A DNA stretch of 64,000 bases. Origin: Neoarius graeffei. Lineage: Eukaryota; Chordata; Actinopteri; Siluriformes; Ariidae. Position numbers and translations under genes: made by a program. The stretch lies in contig NC_083572.1 of the NCBI RefSeq assembly GCF_027579695.1, forward strand, positions 18,142,421-18,206,420, in the 5' to 3' direction. Below, piece after piece: positions 45,601 through 54,228 of this stretch. The notes under the pieces are model-generated. The model had not been told where the DNA came from. It ran no database searches and was given only the letters and a program-made list of their open reading frames with translations. Numbering within the stretch: position 1 is the stretch's first letter; each line of letters starts with the position of its first letter.

Positions 45601-48600
45601 CTGTCGCCTCAAAGAGCTGCCATGAGACGCAACAGTATGGAAAACGTGATTATTCATGAAGGTTGTGTGCATGTATAGAAACAATGATTTGAGCTGTATG
45701 AACTGCAGTGTGTCTGGGGGAAGGCATGGTGTTTGGGATCACCTTGTTGGGTCTGTTGAAAAGACAGGAAGCTCCTCCCTTGAGCAGGAAGTTCTTAAAA
45801 TCTGTGATACTGCATTTGGAAAACCTGCGAGGATGTTGCACACTGAAATGCAAGCAGATGTTATTTTAGTATTGGTGCACATGCAGTAAAATAGATCATA
45901 TGACCACGGTTATGGCAGACATACAAGGCTTAAACTTGCATATTGGTGTGTGCGCGTGTGTGTATACCCAGTATCTTCCATGATACATCCCACCCAGGAA
46001 TCCATGCAGCCGCACTCCTCTGGACAAGCACAAATACAGACAAAACGTTCAGCTCAAATCGAAGCCATAAACTGCCCTTGAGGCGTGTTAAAAAAGAATT
46101 GTGGAGTATGACACAGTTTCAGACATACTTCTCCTGCTAACAGGGTCCCACTGGATGCCCAGATTCTGTGCCAGGCTCTGGGAGAGAGAGGCTGCCATCG
46201 TCCACGTGCTGCCAAACTGACAGGCAAAGAAAGAACGAACGAAAGAGAGAAGGAAGAAGAGAGAGGTTTGTAGCATGATAACTCATGTTCTGCTTAAGCA
46301 AACCTTTCACTAGAGCTGATGTGAAAATCTTAATGAATGAACCTCACCTCGTTAACCCCTACTCCTCTCCCGATGGAACATACTCCTCCGATGTAGGCCA
46401 TGCTGCTGCGGCCGTAATGAAACGTGACATTCCTGCAACACCAGCAATATTTTATTCTACTAGAGCTCCCAAATAAATGGAAATAAAAAACAAAAACTAT
46501 GACATTCCAGTAGAAAGGAATTTGATTCTCAAGGCTAAATATTAAAAAATTTTAAATGCATGACATTACGAGAGTTATTCCTCAGTATACTTATAGCTCT
46601 ATAACATGGACACCATTGGCAGTTATTTGCACATGTATGGGACTGTGGTGCGATTAACACACCACACATGTTCACTCAAGCACAGTGAAATTCCTCCTCT
46701 GCATTTAACCCATCTGAAGCAATGAGCACACACACATACCCAAAGCAGTGGGCAGCTATGCTACAGCGCCCAGGGAGCTGTTGAGTGTTAGGTGCCTTGA
46801 ACTTTAGCCATGATACAGAGGGAGGGGAAAGTGTTGTTCATTCACTCAACTCCCCTCACGTTTTTCCTGCCGGTCCCAGGAATCAAACCAGCGACCCTTT
46901 GGGCCCAAGGCTGCTTCTCTAACCTTCAGGCCATGGCTGCCCCCATTATTTACACTATCTGATTGAAACTCCCATTGGCTGTTTAGCTGCTGCAGAAAAG
47001 GTTATTTTCTAAAACAGGATTAATCTACAAATCATGACTGGTTGCTGTACTCGAGGTGACCTTGAGTATAAGAAAAGCCCTATATAAAAAGGAATTATTG
47101 TTTGATTCTCAATCTATCAATCCCCATTGCAGACTCACGTGAAGAGGTGAACAGCATCTGCGCTGACGCCGATGTTCTGCTGCCGGTACTTGGAGAAATC
47201 TTTCAGCATGTCCAGAGGATTGACACTGAGAGAAATCCTGTCTCTATCTGTCCAGATTTCGATGGCAACCAACACCACGCGCGTGTTAAGCTGCTCCTTA
47301 AATATCTAAGCGTATGGCATATAACAGACAACATCAGAGGATAGAATGGATAATCCAGTATATCATACATAATGGATAATATAGGTTTGGTTTTGGTATG
47401 AAAATAAAATGCATGCTTCAGGATTGTTGTAGTAATATAACTTACACCGTCGACAAGGTTCACCACTGATTTGGCAAAGTTTCTCGTATGCTTTTTGCTT
47501 TTATGTCTCTTAAACTGGAAAAATGAAAACATTTTGGAAATATTACACAAAACTGTGTGCGCGTGTTACTATTACATTTGTTTATTTGTTATATTACACT
47601 ATATTATTATTTATTAGTTATATTGTGCCCTCTTGTGACCAATAGCTAGATTACAGATCAGAGAATGCAAATTATACAGTACAGAATATGCATTCATGAA
47701 TTTAGCTTTGCATTAACTCAACTAAAAACCTTTTTTACAATTTGTATAAACCAACCGTGTTGTGGTCACTGACTATCATGATCTCCAGGTACTTGATCTC
47801 ATCGAACACCTTCTGTGGCACCTAAAAGAGAAATTTAAGCATAACTACACTTATGTAAATCCAAGAAAAAAAAAATCCAAAACAATGGAATATGGTTTCT
47901 CACCGCTCGTTTCCTGCGCCACCTGAACCAAGGCATGTCGGACAAGATCTGTTCTTCCTCCCCCTGGTCCTCAGAAGCTGAAAGAGAGAAAGACAGACAG
48001 ATGGAGAGGTGTAACCATGGAAACCAGGCCAAGAACCATGCAACTCACTAGAAATCTTAAAAAAAAAATTTAAAAAATTTATGACAACACACTCATAGCC
48101 AAATCAGCAGGGTCGCGGCCCATACGGAGTGATGTCCGATGCAAGGTGTGGGGCCTCGGCCCCGTGCCCTGTAGGTCAAAGTTCAAATTATGCAGACTGA
48201 AATTTGCAAAATATAGTCATGCAGAGCACATCTTTACAAATAAAAAAAAAAATGCACACTGTGATTTTTACCGCAGCTTGAGTGTGGTTCAGGGGAGCGA
48301 TGAGGTAGACAAACACTCCATCATCAAACATTCCACTGTGAGACAGGAACACAATAAAAAATTACTAAAAGTCAGCAAAAACAAGAGCGATTGTGATATA
48401 AAATATCATAATTGCTATCACAGCACATGTCGGCCCTCTCCGTCTGCCTCACTCTGTGATCCACCGCCACACACTAACACGATGACATTCAAAGCCTTTC
48501 ATGAGCCCCACCTGCCATCTGGCCTCACAGTGGGTCTCCAAACACACAGGCAAGCATTAGCAAGGTTTGTGTACACACACACACACAGACAGGATTGACA

Positions 48601-50993
48601 CTATGTCTTACTGGAGCCCGTTGCAAGTAGACAGAGCCACATGAGAGACCACTTTCCCTCTTACTTGACCATGGTAGTAGCAGTGCTCGCCTCCCTAGAA
48701 CCACATACACACGGACAATTTAATAACATTTTTCTGAAAGGGTGTGTTACTGGACTATATATGGATTTTACCTTTGAGAAAACTGGTTTGTCTTTTTCGT
48801 AGTGGATCTCAACATAATTCGAGGACAGCAGATCACTAAAAAACAACAACAACGAATTAATTGGCATAATATAATCAATACTATAATAAACTACTGAATA
48901 ATTGATTACATGTCTATTGTACCCGACCAGGCTATAACTGCTGCCCAGACTAATGCAGGTTATCAATCTATTTCGGTTCACATTACATATTAAAACTCAG
49001 ACACTGCAATGAGTCACTGCAGTTATATGCACACAGACGCACACCCACTCACCACCCACAAGAAGCAGATACATATCTGAATCCCTTGGCGCTCTTTTTA
49101 ATCCCAGAAGTTTTGTTTGTTAAGTGTTTCCTGGGAGAACAGACTCTGCAGTTTATGTTGTACTAGCTGCAGCTCCTTCGAGACAGTGCTGTGTAACGGA
49201 CATTGCTGAATGTTTCAGAATTCACCCTTTCTTTTGTATAGACACACAAAATAAACACACCGCTACACCTACTTGTTTAGTGCAAGATCCAGAATAAAAG
49301 TAGAACCAAAGGCGTCCAGTTGGAAGCTTGCCTGTGCCAAGTGGATGGCCTGCAGGAATTTATTAGACAAAACAGACTTTTGTTGAAAACCACACAGAAG
49401 CAGATATACGGTGTTATTTTAAGCCTTAACACGAATAGCAGTGTGCATTATGACTGACAGCATTTTAAAATGAATAACCAAGTAAATACTTCCTATATAA
49501 AACTCTCATTGTTGAACATAACTAAAAGAAGTAGAGGGGGGCAAAAACCCACTTATATTATGCAGCATTGCTGTTTTGATCTGAAATGCTGCACTGGCAG
49601 CCTGAGGCAGGATGTGTGTGCTGTTAGCAAGCCCTTCACCTCCCTATAGGGGTAAAACAAACTGCTACTTTTGCACAAAAAAAAAGGATGCTTGAGTCCA
49701 CGCACCAGGCTTGATGATGTACACAATGCACCACTCTCAGCAGCTGCCGAGAAAGAGGGAGAGAGGGAGGGAGGTTTTAAAAAAAAAAGGGGGGGGGGGG
49801 GGTGGACTTGCAGTTTTTGCCTCCCAACAATAAAGTGCTCAATCAGCACTCAGACATGCACACTCAAACATACACACACACACACACACACAATTATAAG
49901 CACATCACTTTTCTACCAATCAATCAAATACAAACATCTGCATTCGAATTCAAATACATTTATGAACCCTCTCAGACCTCCAATCCAAACTGAACTACAT
50001 ACGCTCTCACATCCGGGGTGCCATAGGAGGGGATGCACAGGGATTCTTCTGAATCAAAACTATTCAGGATGCAAGTTGGCATGGATGTGCACAAAATTCC
50101 TCCGGGCACCCCTGCTCATACAACTGGGTCTAACTCACCTGGCCTTCAGTGGCCTGGTTTCGTGCACGGGTGTCCAAGTCATGATACGTGCTCTCCACTT
50201 CTTCATTCATGTAGTAGACCAAGCGTGAGGGGTATGTAATCGCCACCTCCTTATCCTGTCTGCTTGTAGCGTTCCCGTTGCTCTTAGTCTCCGGTGCTGC
50301 CGTCGCATCTTGCCACAGTGTCGCAGACCCTCGCTCATCGACAACCTCATTTTCTACGGAAACTGCAGGACCAACATGATGTTACTTCTGAGCTAAGTGA
50401 ACAAAGCAGCGCTGAGTGCAAGAAAATGGACTATTGCCCTAAGTGAACCAGATTAGAGGAAAGAAACCCTTGAAAGTGACCACAGTTCATTTCAAAACTC
50501 TCTAGTGATGGCTGATATGTCGTGGAGGTTACACAACAGAGCACAGGTAGCCCAAGAGTGCATCATATAAGATGACCATATTACGGTAGGATTCTTTAGA
50601 CTGGAGATATATAGATTCATTGCTTTTACACTGGTTTGGTAGAGTTATATGCAGAGGCTTGCTATAATCTATGTTTACCTAGAGGCTGGCTGATTCAAGC
50701 ACATAGGCTATAAACTCAACTAAGTAGACTGGTAATGGAGGGTTATTCTGAACAGATGCCCATCAGGATGAGGAGGATATCCTATCCTATCCTCCCCTCC
50801 CCTCTCGCGTCACAGGCATTCCCAATACATTGCAGTCAAACACCTAGTTATAAGCCTTGTGGCAATAGGAGTAATAATATATTGTCATATTTGATGCAGG
50901 TAAACAGTACGTACCCACTGAGGCAGAGGAAAACGAAGGCAGCAGTGCAATTAAGACGCTAACGAGCAGACTCGGATGGACTATCAGATGCAT
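28961..50993 (-). CDS. adam23: ADAM23, disintegrin-like protein without protease activity (26 exons)
   Basis: Exons, 5' to 3': 50915-50993, 50139-50362, 49273-49349, 48772-48835, 48612-48694, 48272-48335, 48093-48168, 47904-47977, 47756-47821, 47446-47514, 47139-47305, 46348-46432, 46129-46216, 45968-46019, 45743-45842, 45545-45616, 45294-45380, 42205-42285, 42029-42079, 41799-41862, 40064-40169, 39827-39946, 37013-37181, 34408-34519, one of two transmembrane exons (34118-34208 or 32277-32367), 28961-29006. All joins are in phase: 788 codons plus stop (human is about 832 residues). The layout is signal peptide, prodomain with RRKR at about 243-246, metalloprotease-like domain, disintegrin, cysteine-rich, EGF-like, transmembrane helix and a short basic tail. 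The family acts at the neuronal surface as a receptor for LGI proteins. Which fish paralog (a or b) this is, I cannot say. Confidence 0.95.
30809..31247. mobile_element. Tc1-type MITE
   Basis: The left end CTACCAGTCAAAAGTTTGGA pairs with the complement of GTCCAAACCATTGACTAGTA on the right. There is no coding capacity. It is followed directly by a (TA)n run at 31251-31292. Confidence 0.75.
31297..31783. mobile_element. Second Tc1-type MITE between TA runs
   Basis: Ends are CAGTACTGTGCATAAGTCTT and CCTAAGACTTTTGCACAGTA in inverted orientation. It is bounded by (TA)n at 31251-31292 and 31782-31840, the dinucleotide Tc1 elements insert at. Confidence 0.75.
32180..32212. repeat. (TG)n microsatellite
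   Basis: A short TG run in the adam23 intron, just downstream of exon B. Confidence 0.8.
32277..32367 (-). CDS. adam23: adam23 transmembrane exon B (canonical)
   Basis: 91 bp, acceptor CTCCTCTGCAG, donor GTAAGAGT. It encodes [20 protein letters not shown] followed by [11 protein letters not shown], almost identical to the human transmembrane segment. It has the same length and phases as exon A, which lies 1.75 kb upstream. Its second codon onward would be read out of frame if exon A preceded it, giving TAG within three codons. Confidence 0.93.
33637..33678. repeat. (CA)n microsatellite
   Basis: An uninterrupted CA run of about 20 units between the two transmembrane exons. Confidence 0.95.
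34118..34208 (-). CDS. adam23: adam23 alternative transmembrane exon A
   Basis: 91 bp, acceptor TCTGCGCAG, donor GTAAGCAC. It encodes [20 protein letters not shown] followed by [10 protein letters not shown], a hydrophobic helix ending in the same GGTGWG motif as exon B. It enters in phase 1 and leaves in phase 2, exactly like exon B, and joins to the shared tail [14 protein letters not shown]. Human ADAM23 is known to have isoforms that differ at the transmembrane region. Confidence 0.85.
34408..41862 (-). CDS. adam23: adam23 exons 20-24: cysteine-rich and EGF-like region
   Basis: Residues about 554-743. Landmarks are [85 protein letters not shown] and the EGF-like [18 protein letters not shown]. 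The exon at 37013 ends at the phase-0 donor GGA-GTGAGC. The exon at 34408 ends in phase 1 with a somewhat weak donor (GTTCGTG), just before the two alternative transmembrane exons. Confidence 0.92.
35141..36557. mobile_element. Outer palindromic element in an adam23 intron
   Basis: The left end TTAAGCTATGGTCACACTAC is roughly mirrored by TACTATGACCAGGGCCTTAC on the right. Arms match again through CCCAGTCGTTATGGCAAACA (left) and TGTTTCCCATAATGACTGGG (right). A second palindrome sits at its centre. Non-coding and hAT-like in its end sequence. Confidence 0.7.
35382..35887. mobile_element. Inner palindromic element nested in the outer one
   Basis: The ends are CAGGGATGCAAACAGCGCGC and its complement. 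The left arm has a short GCGCCTTTTGGCGGATG unit repeated about three times, the right arm only once. The loop is near 35650. Flanks ataaggac and taggacac may be a decayed 8-bp target duplication. Confidence 0.8.
37613..37962 (+). mobile_element. SINE with GCATCCGG-type 3' end
   Basis: A degenerate tRNA-like head (GATGGTATAGTGGTTAGCAC), then the shared core, then a different tail with AAGGGCATCCGGTATAAAAC and ATCCGCTGTGGTGACCCCTA. It ends in GAAGAAGAA. Confidence 0.8.
38500..39310. repeat. Degenerate modular repeat with internal inversions
   Basis: The module (GAGGAGATACGA, AAAACAATCAGAACTG, AAGTTTTGTTCCCTGAGGGA) occurs several times in both orientations. A strong inverted pair lies at about 38688-38790 against 38815-38918. 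The same modules recur at 58780-59060, so it is a dispersed family. No coding content. Confidence 0.65.
39313..39678 (+). mobile_element. tRNA-derived SINE
   Basis: Head GGCACGGTGGTGTAGTGGTT, B box GGGTTTGAGTCC, common body, tail ATAATGGATGGATG. It lies inside the modular repeat that continues with CCACGCCATGGCAACAGCTC after it. Confidence 0.9.
40216..41750 (+). mobile_element. Decayed Tc1/mariner transposon
   Basis: Long inverted ends starting CAGTTGTGGTCAGAAATTTA on the left match the complement of the right end, with TA on each side. The plus strand from 40563 reads [20 protein letters not shown], a Tc1 transposase start. It is broken by stops and frame changes: a TGA soon after the first helix-turn-helix, and others further on. 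The DNA-binding and DDE regions remain recognisable ([14 protein letters not shown]). Confidence 0.88.
42029..45616 (-). CDS. adam23: adam23 exons 16-19: disintegrin domain
   Basis: Residues about 457-553. The sequence includes [48 protein letters not shown] and [11 protein letters not shown]. The last segment sits at the disintegrin loop, where human ADAM23 has AVNECDITEYC, implicated in integrin alpha-v beta-3 binding. There is no RGD. The intron between 42286 and 45293 carries LINE and SINE-like repeats. Confidence 0.92.
42495..43080 (-). mobile_element. LINE C-terminal fragment with zinc finger
   Basis: Minus-strand frame: [20 protein letters not shown], then [34 protein letters not shown] and a terminal [21 protein letters not shown]-like C2H2 finger. 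This is the tail of a non-LTR reverse transcriptase. A frame change at about 42953 splits it. It is 5'-truncated. It lies in the adam23 intron between exons 17 and 18. Confidence 0.75.
44375..44695. repeat. Interspersed repeat with an internal ~120-bp duplication
   Basis: The segment ACCAAAATCTAA ... TTTGAAGAAATTCC appears twice in a row, followed by GACAGACTTACAAACAAACG and CCTCCGGCCATGGC. It resembles a widespread fish repeat end, class unassigned. Confidence 0.6.
45743..47821 (-). CDS. adam23: adam23 exons 9-15: catalytically dead metalloprotease-like domain
   Basis: Residues about 248-456. Landmarks are [78 protein letters not shown] and GCIMEDTG. At the place where active ADAMs have the zinc-binding HExxHxxGxxHD, this protein has [14 protein letters not shown]. 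That matches the non-catalytic ADAM11/22/23 group, whose role is ligand binding. Confidence 0.93.
46640..46945 (-). mobile_element. SINE in reverse orientation
   Basis: On the minus strand it starts GGGGGCAGCCATGGCCTGAA, GGTTAGAGAAGC (A-box region), GGTTTGATTCC (B box) and ends with the CAGATGGGTTAAATGCAGAG-type tail. It sits in the adam23 intron between exons 11 and 12. Confidence 0.8.
47904..50993 (-). CDS. adam23: adam23 exons 1-8: signal peptide and prodomain
   Basis: Exon 1 starts at ATG 50991-50993 and encodes [20 protein letters not shown], a typical signal peptide. Exon 2 holds a variable linker and then [14 protein letters not shown]. Later prodomain landmarks are [57 protein letters not shown] and [11 protein letters not shown]. 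Exon 8 ends with [10 protein letters not shown], the furin-type cleavage site that frees the mature ectodomain. The start codon was chosen because the next upstream ATG in the same exon is in a closed frame. Confidence 0.93.
49789..49892. repeat. G-run and (CA)n microsatellites
   Basis: An A-run and a G-run near 49780-49803, then a CA repeat at about 49870-49892, in an adam23 intron. Confidence 0.85.
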
Positions 50994-51932
50994 GATTCAT
51001 ATTTGAAGACCTTTAAAAAATGACATCAGGGCATCAAACCGCAACGAAGATCCTGGTCCATGGTCGCGCAAGCGATGCAACCGGGAATAATAAAACGGAA
51101 ATGAAAGGATGGATAGTAGCGCGGACGACAGGAAAGATGAAGGAAAGAAGGATACAAGCTTGGAAGGCGGTGGCCAAGCAGCGCATCATACAACAGGAGG
51201 AAAAACTGCGCATGCGCAATGCATCCAGCTCTCTTCCCAACATCTGCTGCTGCGTTGGTGAACACCACTGGCGCACCGAGACACCCTCTTCTCTCATCAC
51301 AGCGCACACTTTGTAATATTTCTGGACCTAAGAACTAGGCCATTAGGTAAAATGCTACCTGGCAATCACATTTAAAGCCTGTTACTCTCATATATCATAT
51401 TCATATTAATGAAAGAAATCATGACAGGGAGGATACACCCACCCACACCTATACTCAAGAGTGTTTCATTCAAATCTACAACAAATCTGGTTCCATAGCT
51501 GGAGGAAGGACTTTCAGAGAAGAAAGACAATGTGAAAGACAGCGTGTTTATATAATAAACTTTAATGTGCAATCGTTATTAAATATTTAACCGCCGGACA
51601 AAAATATTCGTTAAAAAAATTAAAAAATATTCCCTTGAACCATTTTTAAAAAGGCGTGATTTGACTAGGAAACAAGAAATACAGACAAAATTAATTCCAC
51701 CTGTGCAAAATTATACAGCAACTGGTAGACAGATCAGATTTTGCTCTTTGCCTACACGTCTCTTTATCACACATATATGTATAAAAGAGGTTAAGCCACA
51801 ATGCTGGCTTATAAATTAATGTCGTGCCTGTTGTAAAGTAGGCTTAATAACACCAAACCCAACAGGGTAGGCTGCTAAGTAGTGAGTGCAGTGGATACAG
51901 TGAGGGTCCAAGACATCCAGTATAGATAATGT
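50994..51932 (-). other. adam23 5' region and zdbf2 3' flank
   Basis: The adam23 5' UTR and promoter must lie directly upstream of 50993. The DNA at 51030-51310 is richer in CpG than its surroundings (for example GGTCGCGCAAGCG and ACTGCGCATGCGCAATGC). The latter contains TGCGCATGCGCA, close to the NRF1 site consensus, near 51206-51220. The zdbf2 3' UTR fills the rest. No other gene was seen. Confidence 0.5.
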
Positions 51933-54228
51933 TTATGATCTGGGTGAACCCCTGGTGGAACTTTTATTCCGTGAGGATGTTCTACATCCTGAAGCACCAC
52001 GGGTGTTGACCTTCCGCTGGAGACTATTCCTAGACTGTGCCTTGACTTTGGCTGACTTTCGCCTGGTCCTGTAAGGAGGTGATGATGGTTTCTTTGCAGG
52101 AGTCAGAGGTTTGTCTGTGACTCGCTGGCCCTGTTTGTGACGTCTGCTTGGCGGTTGGTCCAGGTGTGCCTGTGCATGGTCCACTTTTGGCTTAGTCCCT
52201 GTAACCTTAAGAGAACTGTCTGTATGGGAAGGAGATTTTGCTCTTGAGGAGTTGTCTGTGTGGCACGCAGTGGATCTCATCTGTCCCAGAAGGAAACGAC
52301 TGCCACTGGAAATGGAGGACTGGCTGAACAGGGCCTTCCTGCTGGAAACAGAAGAACCAGGCTCAGAGGGACCCCCACTGTCCAGCCAAGAGCCAGAGGT
52401 AGAAGCACAAAGGTCTGCCATGCTACCCTCACCCCGGCACTTTCTAGACCCTCGAGATGATCGTCCCTGTGCTGAACCATGGAGTTCCTTGTTGATATCT
52501 GGACTGAGGCTACGGAATAACTGTCTAACATGGGAGAGAGATTTGGTAGTAGGAGATGAGGGCATCCCTCTTGGTGGAGTCTTAAGTATTCTGTTGGTCA
52601 GGGGGTCATAATATTTCAGAGGGGTCTTTTTGTACTTGTATTTAAGTGTACATTCCTCATCACTTGATTTCCGCTTTCTGCCCACTCTTTTAATTGGGGC
52701 GGGCTTTAAGGAACCCTGTCCACCGTCTGGGGAAGAAAGAACGTAAACCACAGTTTTAGGCTGCAGAGGACTCATAATCTTACAGTAAGATGCAGGGAGC
52801 TTGAGTGCACACATTCTTGTTTTCATGTCTGGTGTCCTCTCAGGACTCGGATCCTTCGGAGTCTCACAGGTACTGAACAAAATGTCAGTTACAGGTAATG
52901 TATTTCTCCGCACTACAGGGCAGTTCAACGGAGCAGTTTGTGTTCCATGGCTCACCTTCACCACTTGACAGCGTGATGCCATTCGGTATATTCGACGCCT
53001 AGGTTGGTGTTTGGAGTCCTCCTCATGATACTCAATAAGAGGCAAGACATCTTTACACTCAAAATCGGCCACCTTTTCTCCTTGATCCTTAAAATTTTTA
53101 TCTTTCCTGTGGTGCTTCCCAAAATTAGCCAATGACTCACTGTCAAAATAGCAATGGAAGCGGCCTTGTCGGAACTCTCTCACCATGCAGTCTATCTTTA
53201 AGTCATCCTCATACCTTACTTGTGCCCATGTCTTTCCCACAAATGATGGTGGTATGTGAGGAAGATCTGGAATGATCTCTTCAGTCTTGTTCTCGTTAGC
53301 TTCCCCAGGCTCCATCTTTTCACTTTCTAACACAGTATTCAGTGCTGTGTCCAGCTGGGCTTTGTACCCTTGGTCCTCAAGGTTTATATGTACTTGCGTA
53401 AGGCATGCGAGACGTTGATCCTCAGTTATGTTTTTTTGCAAAGCTTCCTGAAAGGTGTTGTCCCATTCATCACTGCCTTTAGACTCACTGGATTGAAAGC
53501 TCAGGTGGATCACACTTTCGTCCTCCTGGTTGGGTTTAGGACTGTGGCCATAGCAGTACCTCTCAATAACCTCTTCAATTACTTCACATATTTGGTCTGA
53601 CTTTTCACTGAACGACTGTACCCTGTGTGGCCCCTTCCAGAGTGGTAGCATGGCAGTTGTAGCTAGCTGCAATTGCCCATGCTGGGCTTTTGAGGTAATG
53701 CACTTTGTGAATGGTGATGTAGTGGTGCCGGGGCTTGAATCATTGTCTTCTCTCTGCCTGTTCGTTTTTCTGCGTGCTTTCCTGTGCTGAAACTTTGGGG
53801 ATCCGGGAGTCTGTGAGCTACAAGGCTGTTGGATTTGTGAAGTTACTGTTTGTGTCAACAGTTTTGATGTGTGTTGTTTGTCTAGATCAGACTCGCTACT
53901 AGTCCTATGTAAGAACCCCTGTGTTGGAGAATACCTTTCAGGGATTGGGGGTTCAACTTTCATTTTTACAGTTTTAAGGCCAGTTTGTACACTTGTTTCT
54001 ATCGCTATAGCCAATGGCACAGTAACAGAAGTGCTTGCTTGTTCTTGACTCATACTACAAGTGGTAGTGGGTTCAGCTTGCACCATCTGACAGGATTCTT
54101 CAGAGCTGAGCATTTCCTCTCTGGTCCCAACAGAGAGCCCATCGTCCTCTGATCTACAGTACACCTCTGATAATACTTCTCTTGGAATGGGTAATGTACT
54201 CAGGAAAGGTAACTCAGCATGGGTAGGA
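51933..54228 (-). CDS. zdbf2: zdbf2 large last exon
   Basis: The acceptor is TTCTATCTGTTTAG. It opens PTHAELPFLSTLPIPREVLS and runs 764 codons. Conserved islands are KTWAQVRYEDDLKIDCMVRE with FRQGRFHCYFDSESL (about 53150-53245) and RMASRCQVVKVSHGTQTAPL (about 52930-53000), both matching what I recall of the ZDBF2 C-terminal part. Further on come YKYKKTPLKYYDPLTNRIL and a Ser/Arg/Lys-rich basic end. A single very large last exon is typical of this gene. The fish protein is much shorter than human ZDBF2, which is over 2,300 residues. Confidence 0.9.
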
